From assembly GCF_026125825.1 (NCBI RefSeq), contig NZ_JAHCKK010000002.1, positions 124,001 through 188,000 on the forward strand: 64,000 bases of DNA, in the 5' to 3' direction. This DNA is from Hydrogenophaga sp. Lineage in GTDB: Bacteria > Pseudomonadota > Gammaproteobacteria > Burkholderiales > Burkholderiaceae_C. Position 1 is the stretch's first letter. Each line of letters starts with the position of its first letter. Below are positions 54,213 through 64,000 of this stretch, in pieces. The notes under the pieces are model-generated. The model saw nothing but the letters and a program-made list of their open reading frames with translations. It ran no database searches and was not told the origin of the DNA. The position numbers and the translations under genes are program-made.

Positions 54213-54238
54213 AAAAAGGCCGTCTCGCTGGACGGCCT
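54213..54238 (-). terminator. Intrinsic terminator between guaB and guaA
   Basis: Read leftward, AGGCCGTC and GACGGCCT form an 8-base stem with a 6-base loop, followed by TTTTT-G. It stops transcription after guaB and before guaA. Confidence 0.8.
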
Positions 54239-54253
54239 GCTGGGCGGAGAGTC

Positions 54254-55882
<1,629 letters not shown>

Positions 55883-55895
55883 CTAAACTCCGCCA

Positions 55896-56468
55896 ATGCC
55901 TAAAAATCGCCTTTCGAAGCCGTCCTGGCGAGCCCCTCTGGCGGCGGGATTCCTGCTGCTGGCCTGTTCGGTTGTGTCCGCGCAGTGGGTCTGGAAGGAA
56001 GGCGATCGCAAGGTGTTCAGTGACACCGCGCCGCCGGCCAGCGTGCCGGACAAGAACATCCTCAAGCGCCCTGGCGGCGGCAATGCCCCGATGCCCGCGC
56101 CAGCAGCGGCCGCTCCCGCCAATGCCGAGACCGGCGCGGTGGCGCCGGCGGGTGCGCCGCCGCAGGCTGCGGCTCCTCAGCTGCCCACAGTCGACAAGGA
56201 ACTCGAGGCCAAGAAGAAGCAGGCTGAACAGGCCGAAGCCAACCGGCAGAAGGCCGAGGAGCAGCGCATCGCACAGGCGCGGGCCGAGAACTGCAACCGC
56301 GCCCGACAGGCCAAGGCCACGCTGGATACCGGTGTGCGTGTGGCCACGACCAACGCCAAGGGTGAGCGCGAGATCATGGACGACAAGGCCAGAGCCGCCG
56401 AGACCAAGCGGCTGGACGACGTGATGCGCAGCGATTGCGGGCCGATGCCCAAGGCCAAGCCTCAGTAA
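55896..56468 (+). CDS. DUF4124-domain exported protein
   Basis: A 190-residue protein. A signal peptide (about 1-29, LAAGFLLLACSVVSAQ) precedes the DUF4124 core QWVWKEGDRKVFSDTAPPASVP, then a Pro/Ala-rich linker and a Lys/Glu/Ala-rich coiled coil (about 100-140), ending with Cys-containing ENCNRARQAKATL and RSDCGPM. Function unknown; the family is common in betaproteobacterial envelopes. It is divergent from guaB and overlaps the rnfH stop by 7 bases. Confidence 0.85.
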   Translation: MPKNRLSKPSWRAPLAAGFLLLACSVVSAQWVWKEGDRKVFSDTAPPASVPDKNILKRPGGGNAPMPAPAAAAPANAETGAVAPAGAPPQAAAPQLPTVDKELEAKKKQAEQAEANRQKAEEQRIAQARAENCNRARQAKATLDTGVRVATTNAKGEREIMDDKARAAETKRLDDVMRSDCGPMPKAKPQ

Positions 56469-56791
56469 CCGGCCTTCGACCCTGGGCGCCGACGGGCGAA
56501 CAGGCCCGTGGAGCGGGCGCCCTGCCCCATGAAACGTTCGCGGCGGGCCACTTTCGGGTCCACCCGCAACCCACGCACCACCTCCACCCGGTCGCCCTCG
56601 CGCAGCACGCGATCCCAGCCGGCCTTGCGCCCCCAGACGCCGAGCGTGAGCAACCCGGTGTCCATCTCGGGGAAGCGCTGCAACCAGCCGGCCTGCATGA
56701 GCGCCTCGCGCAGCGTGCAACCCTCGGGCGCGTCCAGCGAGGTTTCCACGACCTTGCGCGGGGCCGGAGCGTGCATCAGCGTGACCTTCAT
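56462..56791 (-). CDS. rnfH: RnfH-family ubiquitin-like protein
   Basis: A 109-residue beta-grasp protein with the RnfH pattern: EGCTLREALMQAGWLQRFPEMDTG, LGVWGRKAGWDRVLREGDRVEVVRGL and PKVARRER. It is the usual partner gene of ratA (pasT) and its function is unsettled. The ATG at 56791 is 8 bases after the ratA stop. A basic C-terminal tail (RSTGLFARRRPGSKAGY) extends beyond the core. Confidence 0.9.
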   Translation of the reverse strand: MKVTLMHAPAPRKVVETSLDAPEGCTLREALMQAGWLQRFPEMDTGLLTLGVWGRKAGWDRVLREGDRVEVVRGLRVDPKVARRERFMGQGARSTGLFARRRPGSKAGY

Positions 56792-56798
56792 GGCGGCG

Positions 56799-57245
56799 TC
56801 AGTCCGCACCGTGCACTTGATCGGCCCGCTTGACGAAAGCATCGACCAGGTTGCCGGCAATCTTGTCGAACACCGGGCCGACCAGCGCGGCCAGGGCCGA
56901 GCTGGCAAAGCCGTAACTCAGTTTGAAATCGACCTTGCAGGCGCGCTGATCGCCGTTGCCCAGGGGGGTGAACTCCCACACGCCATCGAGCTGGGAGAAC
57001 GGGCCGTCGACCAGCGCCATGTGCACCTTGCGGTCGGCCTCGTGCGTGTTGCGGGTGGTAAAGCTCTGGCGCAGGCCGCTGATGGCAATGCCCACGCGCG
57101 CCACCATGCCGGCGTCGTCCTGTTCCAGCACCTCGCCCTGGTCGCACCACGGCAGGAACTGAGGATAGCGTTCGATATCGGTGACCAGCGCGAACATTTC
57201 ATGCGCGCTGTGCCAGAGCAAAACGGACTTGTGAATGGTTTTCAT
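56799..57245 (-). CDS. ratA: RatA/COQ10-type START-domain protein
   Basis: A 148-residue START-like protein: MKTIHKSVLLWHSAHEMFALVTDIERYPQFLPWC is family-typical. Homologues act as ubiquinone-binding chaperones (Coq10) or, in E. coli, as RatA/PasT, reported as inhibitor of 70S formation and as a stress-resistance factor. It forms the common ratA-rnfH pair and is divergent from smpB, an arrangement conserved across proteobacteria. Confidence 0.9.
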   Translation of the reverse strand: MKTIHKSVLLWHSAHEMFALVTDIERYPQFLPWCDQGEVLEQDDAGMVARVGIAISGLRQSFTTRNTHEADRKVHMALVDGPFSQLDGVWEFTPLGNGDQRACKVDFKLSYGFASSALAALVGPVFDKIAGNLVDAFVKRADQVHGAD

Positions 57246-57293
57246 ACAATCCAACTCATTGTATTGGCCTGAAACGGCCACACCTTCCGCTTC

Positions 57294-57788
57294 ATGTCCA
57301 CCAAAAGCAGCAAAGAATCTTCCACCAAAGGCGTTGACAGCCGCATCGCCGAGAACCGCAAGGCGCTCTTCAACTACGCGATCGAGGAACGCTTCGAGGC
57401 GGGCATGGTGCTGGAGGGCTGGGAGGTCAAGGCGCTGCGCGAGGGCAAGGTGCAGCTCACCGACGGCTATGTGGTGATTCGCGAAGGCGAGCTGTTCCTC
57501 ATCGGCTGTCAGATCAATCCGCTGCACACAGCCTCATCCCACGTGAGCCCGGACTCGGTGCGCACCAAGAAGCTGCTGCTGCACAAGGAGCAGATCCGTC
57601 GCCTGGTCGGCAAGGTCGAGCAAAAGGGTTATGCCCTGGTACCGCTGAACCTGCACTGGAAAACGGGCAAGGTGAAATGCGAGATCGCGCTGGGCAGGGG
57701 CAAGGCCGAACACGACAAACGAGACACCATCAAGGACCGCGAAGGCAAGCGCGAGGTCGAGCGCGCGATGAAGTCGCGCAGCCGCTGA
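57294..57788 (+). CDS. smpB: SsrA-binding protein SmpB
   Basis: A 164-residue protein, slightly extended at the N-terminus by a Ser/Lys-rich tail before the core [20 protein letters not shown]. The OB-fold motif [14 protein letters not shown] and the C-terminal tail [20 protein letters not shown] are complete. It binds tmRNA and guides it into stalled ribosomes for trans-translation. The ssrA gene is not in the window. Confidence 0.97.
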   Translation: MSTKSSKESSTKGVDSRIAENRKALFNYAIEERFEAGMVLEGWEVKALREGKVQLTDGYVVIREGELFLIGCQINPLHTASSHVSPDSVRTKKLLLHKEQIRRLVGKVEQKGYALVPLNLHWKTGKVKCEIALGRGKAEHDKRDTIKDREGKREVERAMKSRSR

Positions 57789-57805
57789 TTTTTCTTCGCG
57801 GCGCG

Positions 57806-57832
57806 GGAATAAACCCGCGCGGGCCGGCGTTC
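57806..57832 (+). promoter_or_regulatory. Predicted ECF sigma-factor promoter of the lipoprotein-sigma-antisigma operon
   Basis: GGAATAA (57806-57812) and CGTTC (57828-57832) are separated by 15 bases, an arrangement typical of ECF-recognised promoters. The -35 sits inside a perfect inverted repeat, GCGCGGG (57801-57807) and CCCGCGC (57814-57820), with loop AATAAA. It lies 47 bases upstream of the lipoprotein start, in an operon encoding an ECF factor, so autoregulation is likely. Confidence 0.6.
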
Positions 57833-57878
57833 ATCCCTGTGCAGAGCCTGTCTGCCCCTACCTTCAATGGAGAACGCC

Positions 57879-58256
57879 ATGAAATGCCTGATTCCTCTGA
57901 CCCTGGCAGCTGCCCTGCTGGGTGGCTGTGCCTCGATGTCGTCCGCCCCGGCCCCCGCCATGGCCAGCGATGGCGTGCTGGTCGGCCCCAACCGCATGAC
58001 CCTCTACACCTTTGACCGCGACGTGGCGGGCAGTGGCAAGTCGGTCTGCAATGGGCCCTGCGCCACCAACTGGCCGCCGCTGCTGGCCGGTGCGAGCGAC
58101 AAGGGCCATGGCGACTACACCGTGATCACGCGCGACGACGGCCAGAAGCAATGGGCCCTGAAGGGCAAGCCGCTGTATTTCTGGGCCAAGGACAGCAAGC
58201 CCGGTGACCGCACGGGCGATGGCTTCAACAACGTCTGGCGCACCGCCAAACCCTGA
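57879..58256 (+). CDS. COG4315-type secreted lipoprotein (Yx(FWY)xxD motif)
   Basis: A 125-residue lipoprotein. Signal sequence and lipobox LLGGC precede the defining repeat motif LYTFDRDVAG and LYFWAKDSKPGD, plus CNGPCATNWPPLLA with two cysteines. The family is predicted periplasmic or outer-membrane and of unknown function. The start at 57879 is chosen because GGAG lies 5 bases upstream; an ATG at 57867 is possible. It precedes ECF sigma and anti-sigma genes, an association seen elsewhere, and may be their main target. Confidence 0.88.
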   Translation: MKCLIPLTLAAALLGGCASMSSAPAPAMASDGVLVGPNRMTLYTFDRDVAGSGKSVCNGPCATNWPPLLAGASDKGHGDYTVITRDDGQKQWALKGKPLYFWAKDSKPGDRTGDGFNNVWRTAKP

Positions 58257-58295
58257 GCTCCACCCTGCCCACCCCGGCTGCACACGCGCCAGGAC

Positions 58296-58829
58296 ATGAA
58301 ACGCGCCGCGCTGATCGACCAGATTCCGGGACTGCGCCGCTACGCGCGCGCGCTCACCGCAGACCCGTGGGCCGCCGATGATCTGGTGCAGGACACGCTG
58401 GAGCGCGCCTGCGCCAAATGGCGGCTTTGGACGGTGGGCACGGATCTGCGGGCCTGGCTGTTCACCCTCATGCACAACCTGCATGTCAGCGGCTTGCGCC
58501 GGACACAACGCCGCGAAGGCGTTGGCCTGCCGGTGGACCCGGACGAGGTGGCGGCGGAGCTGGTGGCACCGGACGCCGCGCAAGACCTGGCCTTGGACCT
58601 GCAGCGCTGCCTGTTGCGCCTGCCGGAAGAACAACGCGTGGTGCTGTTGCTCGTGAGTCTGGAGGACATGAGCTACGAGCAGGTGGCGCGCATCACAGGC
58701 AGCCCGATCGGGACGGTGATGTCGCGGCTGTCGCGCGCCCGCACCCGCCTGCAGGCATTGATGAGCGCTGCGCCCCAGAGTGTGCCGCCCGATGCCTATG
58801 CACCCTCTCACCTAAGGCGTCTGAAATAG
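58296..58829 (+). CDS. ECF RNA polymerase sigma factor
   Basis: A 177-residue ECF sigma factor. Region 2 reads LRRYARALTADPWAADDLVQDTLERA and region 4 reads LPEEQRVVLLLVSLEDMSYEQVARITGSPIGTVMSRLSRAR. It starts 40 bases after the lipoprotein gene and is followed after 16 bases by an anti-sigma gene. It probably recognises the GGAATAA-N15-CGTTC sequence found before the lipoprotein gene. The inducing stress is unknown. Confidence 0.93.
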   Translation: MKRAALIDQIPGLRRYARALTADPWAADDLVQDTLERACAKWRLWTVGTDLRAWLFTLMHNLHVSGLRRTQRREGVGLPVDPDEVAAELVAPDAAQDLALDLQRCLLRLPEEQRVVLLLVSLEDMSYEQVARITGSPIGTVMSRLSRARTRLQALMSAAPQSVPPDAYAPSHLRRLK

Positions 58830-58845
58830 CGCCGCCCGCAAGACC

Positions 58846-59661
58846 ATGGATACCCCGCGCCCCCATCCCTTGACCGATGCCGAGATCAACCGCCTGCTCG
58901 ATGGCCAGGTGCAGGGCGTCGAGCGGGACGCGCTGCTGCATCGGCTGCAGGGCGATCCGCACGGCCGCGAGCGCCTGTCCCACTGGCAAGCCCAGCGCGA
59001 CGCCATCCGCCAGTTGCATGCCGGCCTGCTGCAGGCACCTGTGCCGCCTGGCATGCTGGAAGCCGTGAACCGCGCCAGCGATGCACAGGCCCGCGTATCG
59101 AGTTGGTGGCGCTGGGGCGGCATGGCCGCTGGCATCGTCCTGGCCTTCGGTGTCGGCCGCTTGTCGAACCACGAATGGCCGAACGAAGGCGCAACGGCAT
59201 CTGCCCCATCGGCTCCTCTGACCGCCTTCGCGCGCGATGCATCGGTCGCCCACGCGGTGTACTCGCCGGAGAAGCGACACCCGGTGGAGGTCGGCGCCGG
59301 AGATCAGGAGCACCTGGTGCAATGGCTGTCGCGCCGCACGGGCAAGGCGCTCAAGGTGCCGCGCCTCGACGCCCAGGGCTACGAACTCGTCGGTGGACGC
59401 CTCCTGCCCGGCGACCAGGGTGCGCGCGCGCAGTTCATGTTCCAGAACGCCCAGGGTGTGCGCGTCACCTTGTACCTGGGTGCCCTCTTCCCGACCACGG
59501 AACCCACCGAGGCGGGTGGGGAAACCGCCTTCCGTTTCGCTCAGGAAGGGCCGGTGCCTGGCTTCTACTGGGTGGACCAGGGTTTCGGCTACGCCCTGAG
59601 CGGCCCGCTGAGCCGCGATGCGCTCATGGCCCTGGCCGAAGCCGTGTACCGGCAACTCTGA
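58846..59661 (+). CDS. Membrane anti-sigma factor
   Basis: A 271-residue protein. A cytoplasmic N-terminal helical domain (1-80, DAEINRLLDGQVQGVERDALLHRLQG) resembles RsiW-like anti-sigma domains, though without a zinc HXXXCXXC motif. One membrane helix (about 87-105, WGGMAAGIVLAFGVGRL) leads to a periplasmic domain (about 110-271). Its position right after the ECF gene supports the assignment. It would hold the sigma factor inactive until a periplasmic signal. Confidence 0.88.
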   Translation: MDTPRPHPLTDAEINRLLDGQVQGVERDALLHRLQGDPHGRERLSHWQAQRDAIRQLHAGLLQAPVPPGMLEAVNRASDAQARVSSWWRWGGMAAGIVLAFGVGRLSNHEWPNEGATASAPSAPLTAFARDASVAHAVYSPEKRHPVEVGAGDQEHLVQWLSRRTGKALKVPRLDAQGYELVGGRLLPGDQGARAQFMFQNAQGVRVTLYLGALFPTTEPTEAGGETAFRFAQEGPVPGFYWVDQGFGYALSGPLSRDALMALAEAVYRQL

Positions 59662-59671
59662 GCGGCTGCGC

Positions 59672-60772
59672 TCAGCCCAGCCGACGCAGCGGGTGCGCGT
59701 CTGCTGGCCAGGGGCTCTGGAAAAAGGCCGCGACCTGCGCCGGTGTCACGTCTTCAATGCAGGCCGGGTTCCAGCGCGGAGCATGGTCCTTGTCGACCGC
59801 CAGGGCGCGGATGCCCTCCACCGTTTCGCTGGCCGCGCCGGGGCGCAGATGGAAGCAGCGGTGCACCATGTCGCGCTCCATGCGAAGGTCATCGGCCAGG
59901 CCCATGCCGCGCGCGCGGCGGATCTGCTCCAGCACCACGTGCAGCATCAAAGGCGAACGCTGGCGCAGGGTGGCGGCGGTCTGCCGGGCCCAGTCGCTGT
60001 CGCTCGCTTCGAGCGCGGCGACGATCTGTGGCACATCGGGCAGGCCGAAGATCCGGTCCACGTCCTTTGCCGGCCACGGGGCGGGCGCTGCCGTGGTGTT
60101 GAGGTGGCTGGCGCACCAACGCTCCACGGAAGCACCGTTTTCAAACGGCGTGCGCTCCAGGGAAGCCCACAGGCCGGGCAGGCGACCCGACTCGATGAAG
60201 CCGTCGGCCAGGCCCGCCGTGATGGCCTCGCGACCGGTGAGCACCAGACCGGTGAGCGCGAGGTACTCGCCCAGTCGGCCCGCGCAGCGGCTCAGGAAGT
60301 AGCCGCCCCCCACGTCGGGGAACAGGCCGATGTTGGTCTCAGGCATGGCCAGCTTGCTGCGCTCGGTGACGATGCGCAGGCTCGCGCCCTGGCTGATGCC
60401 CATGCCCCCACCCATCACGATGCCGTCCATCAGCGCGATGTAGGGCTTGGGGTAGGTGTGGATCAGGTGGTTGAGCGCGTATTCCTCCGTGAAGAACGCT
60501 TCCAGCGCCGAGTCACCGGCCAGGGCGGCCTGGTGGAAGAAGCGGATGTCGCCTCCCGCGCAGAACGAGCCGAAAGGACCCTCCTTGTTGACGCCTCGCA
60601 CCACCACTGCCAGCACCGCGTCGTCGTCGCGCCAGTCCTGCAGCGTCTGCGTGAGACGGCGAATCATGTCGAGCGAGAGCGCATTGAGCGCCTTGGGGCG
60701 GTTGAGCGTGATGCACCCCACGCGCCCCCGGAGTTCGGCAACGACATGGGTTTCGGGTGTGAGAGAAGTCAT
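59672..60772 (-). CDS. 3-hydroxyisobutyryl-CoA hydrolase-like enoyl-CoA hydratase family protein
   Basis: A 366-residue crotonase-fold enzyme. The HIBCH-type segments FCAGGDIRFF, DGIVMGGGMGISQGA and MPETNIGLFPDVGGGYFLS are all present, and length agrees with the hydrolase group rather than short hydratases. HIBCH releases 3-hydroxyisobutyrate in valine degradation. The ATG at 60772 is chosen as homology starts within 10 residues. It is convergent with the anti-sigma gene and followed upstream by a transporter gene on the same strand. Confidence 0.9.
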   Translation of the reverse strand: MTSLTPETHVVAELRGRVGCITLNRPKALNALSLDMIRRLTQTLQDWRDDDAVLAVVVRGVNKEGPFGSFCAGGDIRFFHQAALAGDSALEAFFTEEYALNHLIHTYPKPYIALMDGIVMGGGMGISQGASLRIVTERSKLAMPETNIGLFPDVGGGYFLSRCAGRLGEYLALTGLVLTGREAITAGLADGFIESGRLPGLWASLERTPFENGASVERWCASHLNTTAAPAPWPAKDVDRIFGLPDVPQIVAALEASDSDWARQTAATLRQRSPLMLHVVLEQIRRARGMGLADDLRMERDMVHRCFHLRPGAASETVEGIRALAVDKDHAPRWNPACIEDVTPAQVAAFFQSPWPADAHPLRRLG

Positions 60773-60794
60773 CTTTGTTCTTCCGGTCAGTCGA

Positions 60795-61802
60795 TCATTG
60801 TGGCTGTTTGTCCACCGTCTGGATACGCGGGGTGCCGACGCGGGAGCGCCAGCCCAGCAGTTCGTTGAGCACCAGCGCGCCAATGACCAGCGAGCCGCCG
60901 GTCAACACCTCGGGGCCGGGCACCTCGCCCGCGCCGGCCCAGGCCAGCAGGATGCCGAAGATCACCTCCAGCAGCGCGAGCAGCGACACCTCGGGTGCCT
61001 TGAGCGAACGGGCGCAGACGACGGCCAGTGCGCAAGGAACGGCCAGCTGCACCAGCCCGAGCAGGGCCAGCCAAGCCACGTCCTTGCCCGTCGCCTCGAA
61101 CGGCAGGGCCAGCGGCAGTGTCGCCAGCGAAGACAGGATGCCGCCCAGCAGCACCGAGGGCACCAGGTCGATCTTTTCGCCGTGGGTCTGGCCGCGCTGA
61201 ACCACCGTCCAGTTGATGGCGGCGGCCACCGGCACGCACAGCGCCACGAGCGAGCCCGCCACCAGGCCACCGGTCTGCGTGGCAGGGTCGCTGAAGGCCT
61301 GCAGGAACTGGCTGCCGTACATGTACATGATGCCCGCGCCGGCCGCCACGATGGCCAGCCAGGTGCGCAGCGCGAGCCGCTGGCCCAGCACAGCACGGGC
61401 CACCAGCGCGGTGAACAGCGGGCCCACCGACATGATGATGAGCACGTTGGCCACCGTGGTGAAGGTCAGCGCCAGCATGAAGGCGGTGAACATCACGCTC
61501 CAGCAGACACCCGAGATCCAGAACGCCCGGGAGCGTGCCAGCACGCCCCAATGGCGTTCAAGGACCCCCTGCCCCGCTTCGTTGGCGATCAGCCCCGCCG
61601 CGCGGTCATTGGCGCGCCACCAGGGCAGGATCACCAGCAGCGAAATCGTGGTGAAGGCGCTGCGCCAGAACGTGACCTCGAAACGGGCCGCCGATTCGAG
61701 CTGGCGCGAAACCACACCGGCGATCGACCACATCAGGGTCACCGCAATCATCAGGAACACCGCCTGGGTGTGCGTCAGGCGGCTGAGAGCACGAAAGGGC
61801 AT
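60795..61802 (-). CDS. DMT-superfamily EamA transporter
   Basis: A 335-residue inner-membrane protein with ten helices in two EamA repeats; repeat ends are visible as VVNVLIIMSVGPLFTAL-like TVANVLIIMSVGPLFTALVA and ALLEVIFGILLAWAGAGE. Such transporters export metabolites or amino acids. Substrate unknown. It lies 22 bases upstream of the HIBCH-like gene in the same direction and just downstream of the typA terminator. Confidence 0.9.
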   Translation of the reverse strand: MPFRALSRLTHTQAVFLMIAVTLMWSIAGVVSRQLESAARFEVTFWRSAFTTISLLVILPWWRANDRAAGLIANEAGQGVLERHWGVLARSRAFWISGVCWSVMFTAFMLALTFTTVANVLIIMSVGPLFTALVARAVLGQRLALRTWLAIVAAGAGIMYMYGSQFLQAFSDPATQTGGLVAGSLVALCVPVAAAINWTVVQRGQTHGEKIDLVPSVLLGGILSSLATLPLALPFEATGKDVAWLALLGLVQLAVPCALAVVCARSLKAPEVSLLALLEVIFGILLAWAGAGEVPGPEVLTGGSLVIGALVLNELLGWRSRVGTPRIQTVDKQPQ

Positions 61803-61813
61803 GGTCTGTTCGT

Positions 61814-61845
61814 AAAAAAGGCCGCGTCCCGGGAGACAACGGCCT
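61814..61845 (-). terminator. Intrinsic terminator after typA
   Basis: Read leftward, AGGCCG (61845-61840) pairs with CGGCCT (61824-61819) around a GC-rich 15-base loop and is followed by a run of six T. It lies 12 bases after the typA stop. Confidence 0.8.
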
Positions 61846-61856
61846 GTGCGGAGCGA

Positions 61857-63679
<1,823 letters not shown>

Positions 63680-63683
<4 letters not shown>

Positions 63684-64000
63684 GATGAGAGTTCCGGTGA
63701 GGTTTCCAGGATTTGCTGTATTTCAGAGGGGCTCAGCAGTCGCCCCGGGATCAGCTCCCCTGCTTTCGTGTGGGCGCTGCCCAGCAACACAGGGGATGAC
63801 GTAAAAGACGGTTCGGACGGCGCCGCCACGGGCAAGGGCCCGAAAACGGCCACGCGCGCGCTGTCGGCCCAGGCGCCGCGGCGTCGCAGGCCACTGAGGA
63901 AGCGACCGGCATCGTCGGCCGCAAGCGTGACGGGCTCATGACCCTCCAGCAGCGACTGCACAGGCAGCAGCTTGCCCAGGCGGTCCTCTTCGCTCAGGGA
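63680..64000 (-). CDS. truB: tRNA pseudouridine(55) synthase TruB, C-terminal part (5' partial)
   Basis: The last 106 residues of a protein whose start lies beyond the right edge. The segments LGKLLPVQSLL, LAADDAGRFLSGLRRRGAW and LLGSAHTKAGELIPGRLLSPSE match the C-terminal region of betaproteobacterial TruB. The catalytic Asp domain is outside the window. The truB-typA order is usual in Comamonadaceae. A short overlap with typA indicates an operon. Confidence 0.8.

Overview
The window reads as chromosomal DNA of a high-GC betaproteobacterium, most likely Burkholderiales and probably Comamonadaceae (Hydrogenophaga/Acidovorax-like). This rests on the strong GC bias at third codon positions, two orphan Bug-type solute receptors, the smpB / ratA-rnfH, guaB-guaA and truB-typA neighbourhoods, and the hemP, opgC and nsrR types present. 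The genus is an inference. I see no rRNA, tRNA, insertion sequence, integrase, phage gene or CRISPR array. Almost every base is coding. The one gap over 300 bases is 11922-12249.

Layout. 1-3900: a 5'-truncated hybrid histidine kinase, a small unknown gene, an acyl-CoA synthetase and hemP behind a Fur box. 4045-8377: a polar amino-acid ABC importer operon with a succinylglutamate desuccinylase/aspartoacylase-like gene inside it. 8381-15016: penicillin-acylase-type hydrolase, cyclase-FHA protein, LD-carboxypeptidase, and a TadA tRNA deaminase fused to a haloalkane-dehalogenase-like hydrolase. 15061-19631: nhaA behind a candidate Li+ (nhaA-I type) riboswitch, two tandem opgC paralogues and an SGNH hydrolase. 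19733-22887: a low-oxygen/nitric-oxide module of UspA-pair protein, HPP-CBS membrane protein, truncated haemoglobin and nsrR, with FNR-like boxes and an NsrR operator. 22892-30843: a catabolic block with two 2-hydroxyacid dehydrogenases, amidohydrolase, cupin-like protein, Bug receptor, IclR regulator, HpaI-type aldolase, flavin reductase and PaiB.

31586-36335 holds RibD-like reductase, NYN protein, methyltransferase, glycosyltransferase, a 6-pyruvoyl-tetrahydropterin-synthase homologue lacking its catalytic residues, and an MDR dehydrogenase. An arsRCB operon follows, then CDP-alcohol phosphotransferase, YceI and a sulfatase-like membrane enzyme (to 41759). The two flanks of the ars operon may be one uncharacterised biosynthetic system; this is the best candidate for something undescribed. 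41766-44104 encodes FkbM methyltransferase, OmpA-like protein and an unknown protein.

44226-50311 is a signalling island on the minus strand: GNAT, receiver-SpoIIE phosphatase, patatin, kinase-STAS fusion, an internally deleted histidine kinase, CheY-like protein, a small CcoN-like membrane protein and a full histidine kinase. Its first five genes look like a partner-switching pathway. 50393-52480 is a Bug receptor divergent from a LacI regulator, with matching palindromic operators. 52567-64000 is mostly core: guaA, guaB, DUF4124, rnfH, ratA, smpB, an ECF sigma/anti-sigma/lipoprotein operon with a recognisable ECF promoter, HIBCH-like hydrolase, EamA transporter, typA and the 3' end of truB.
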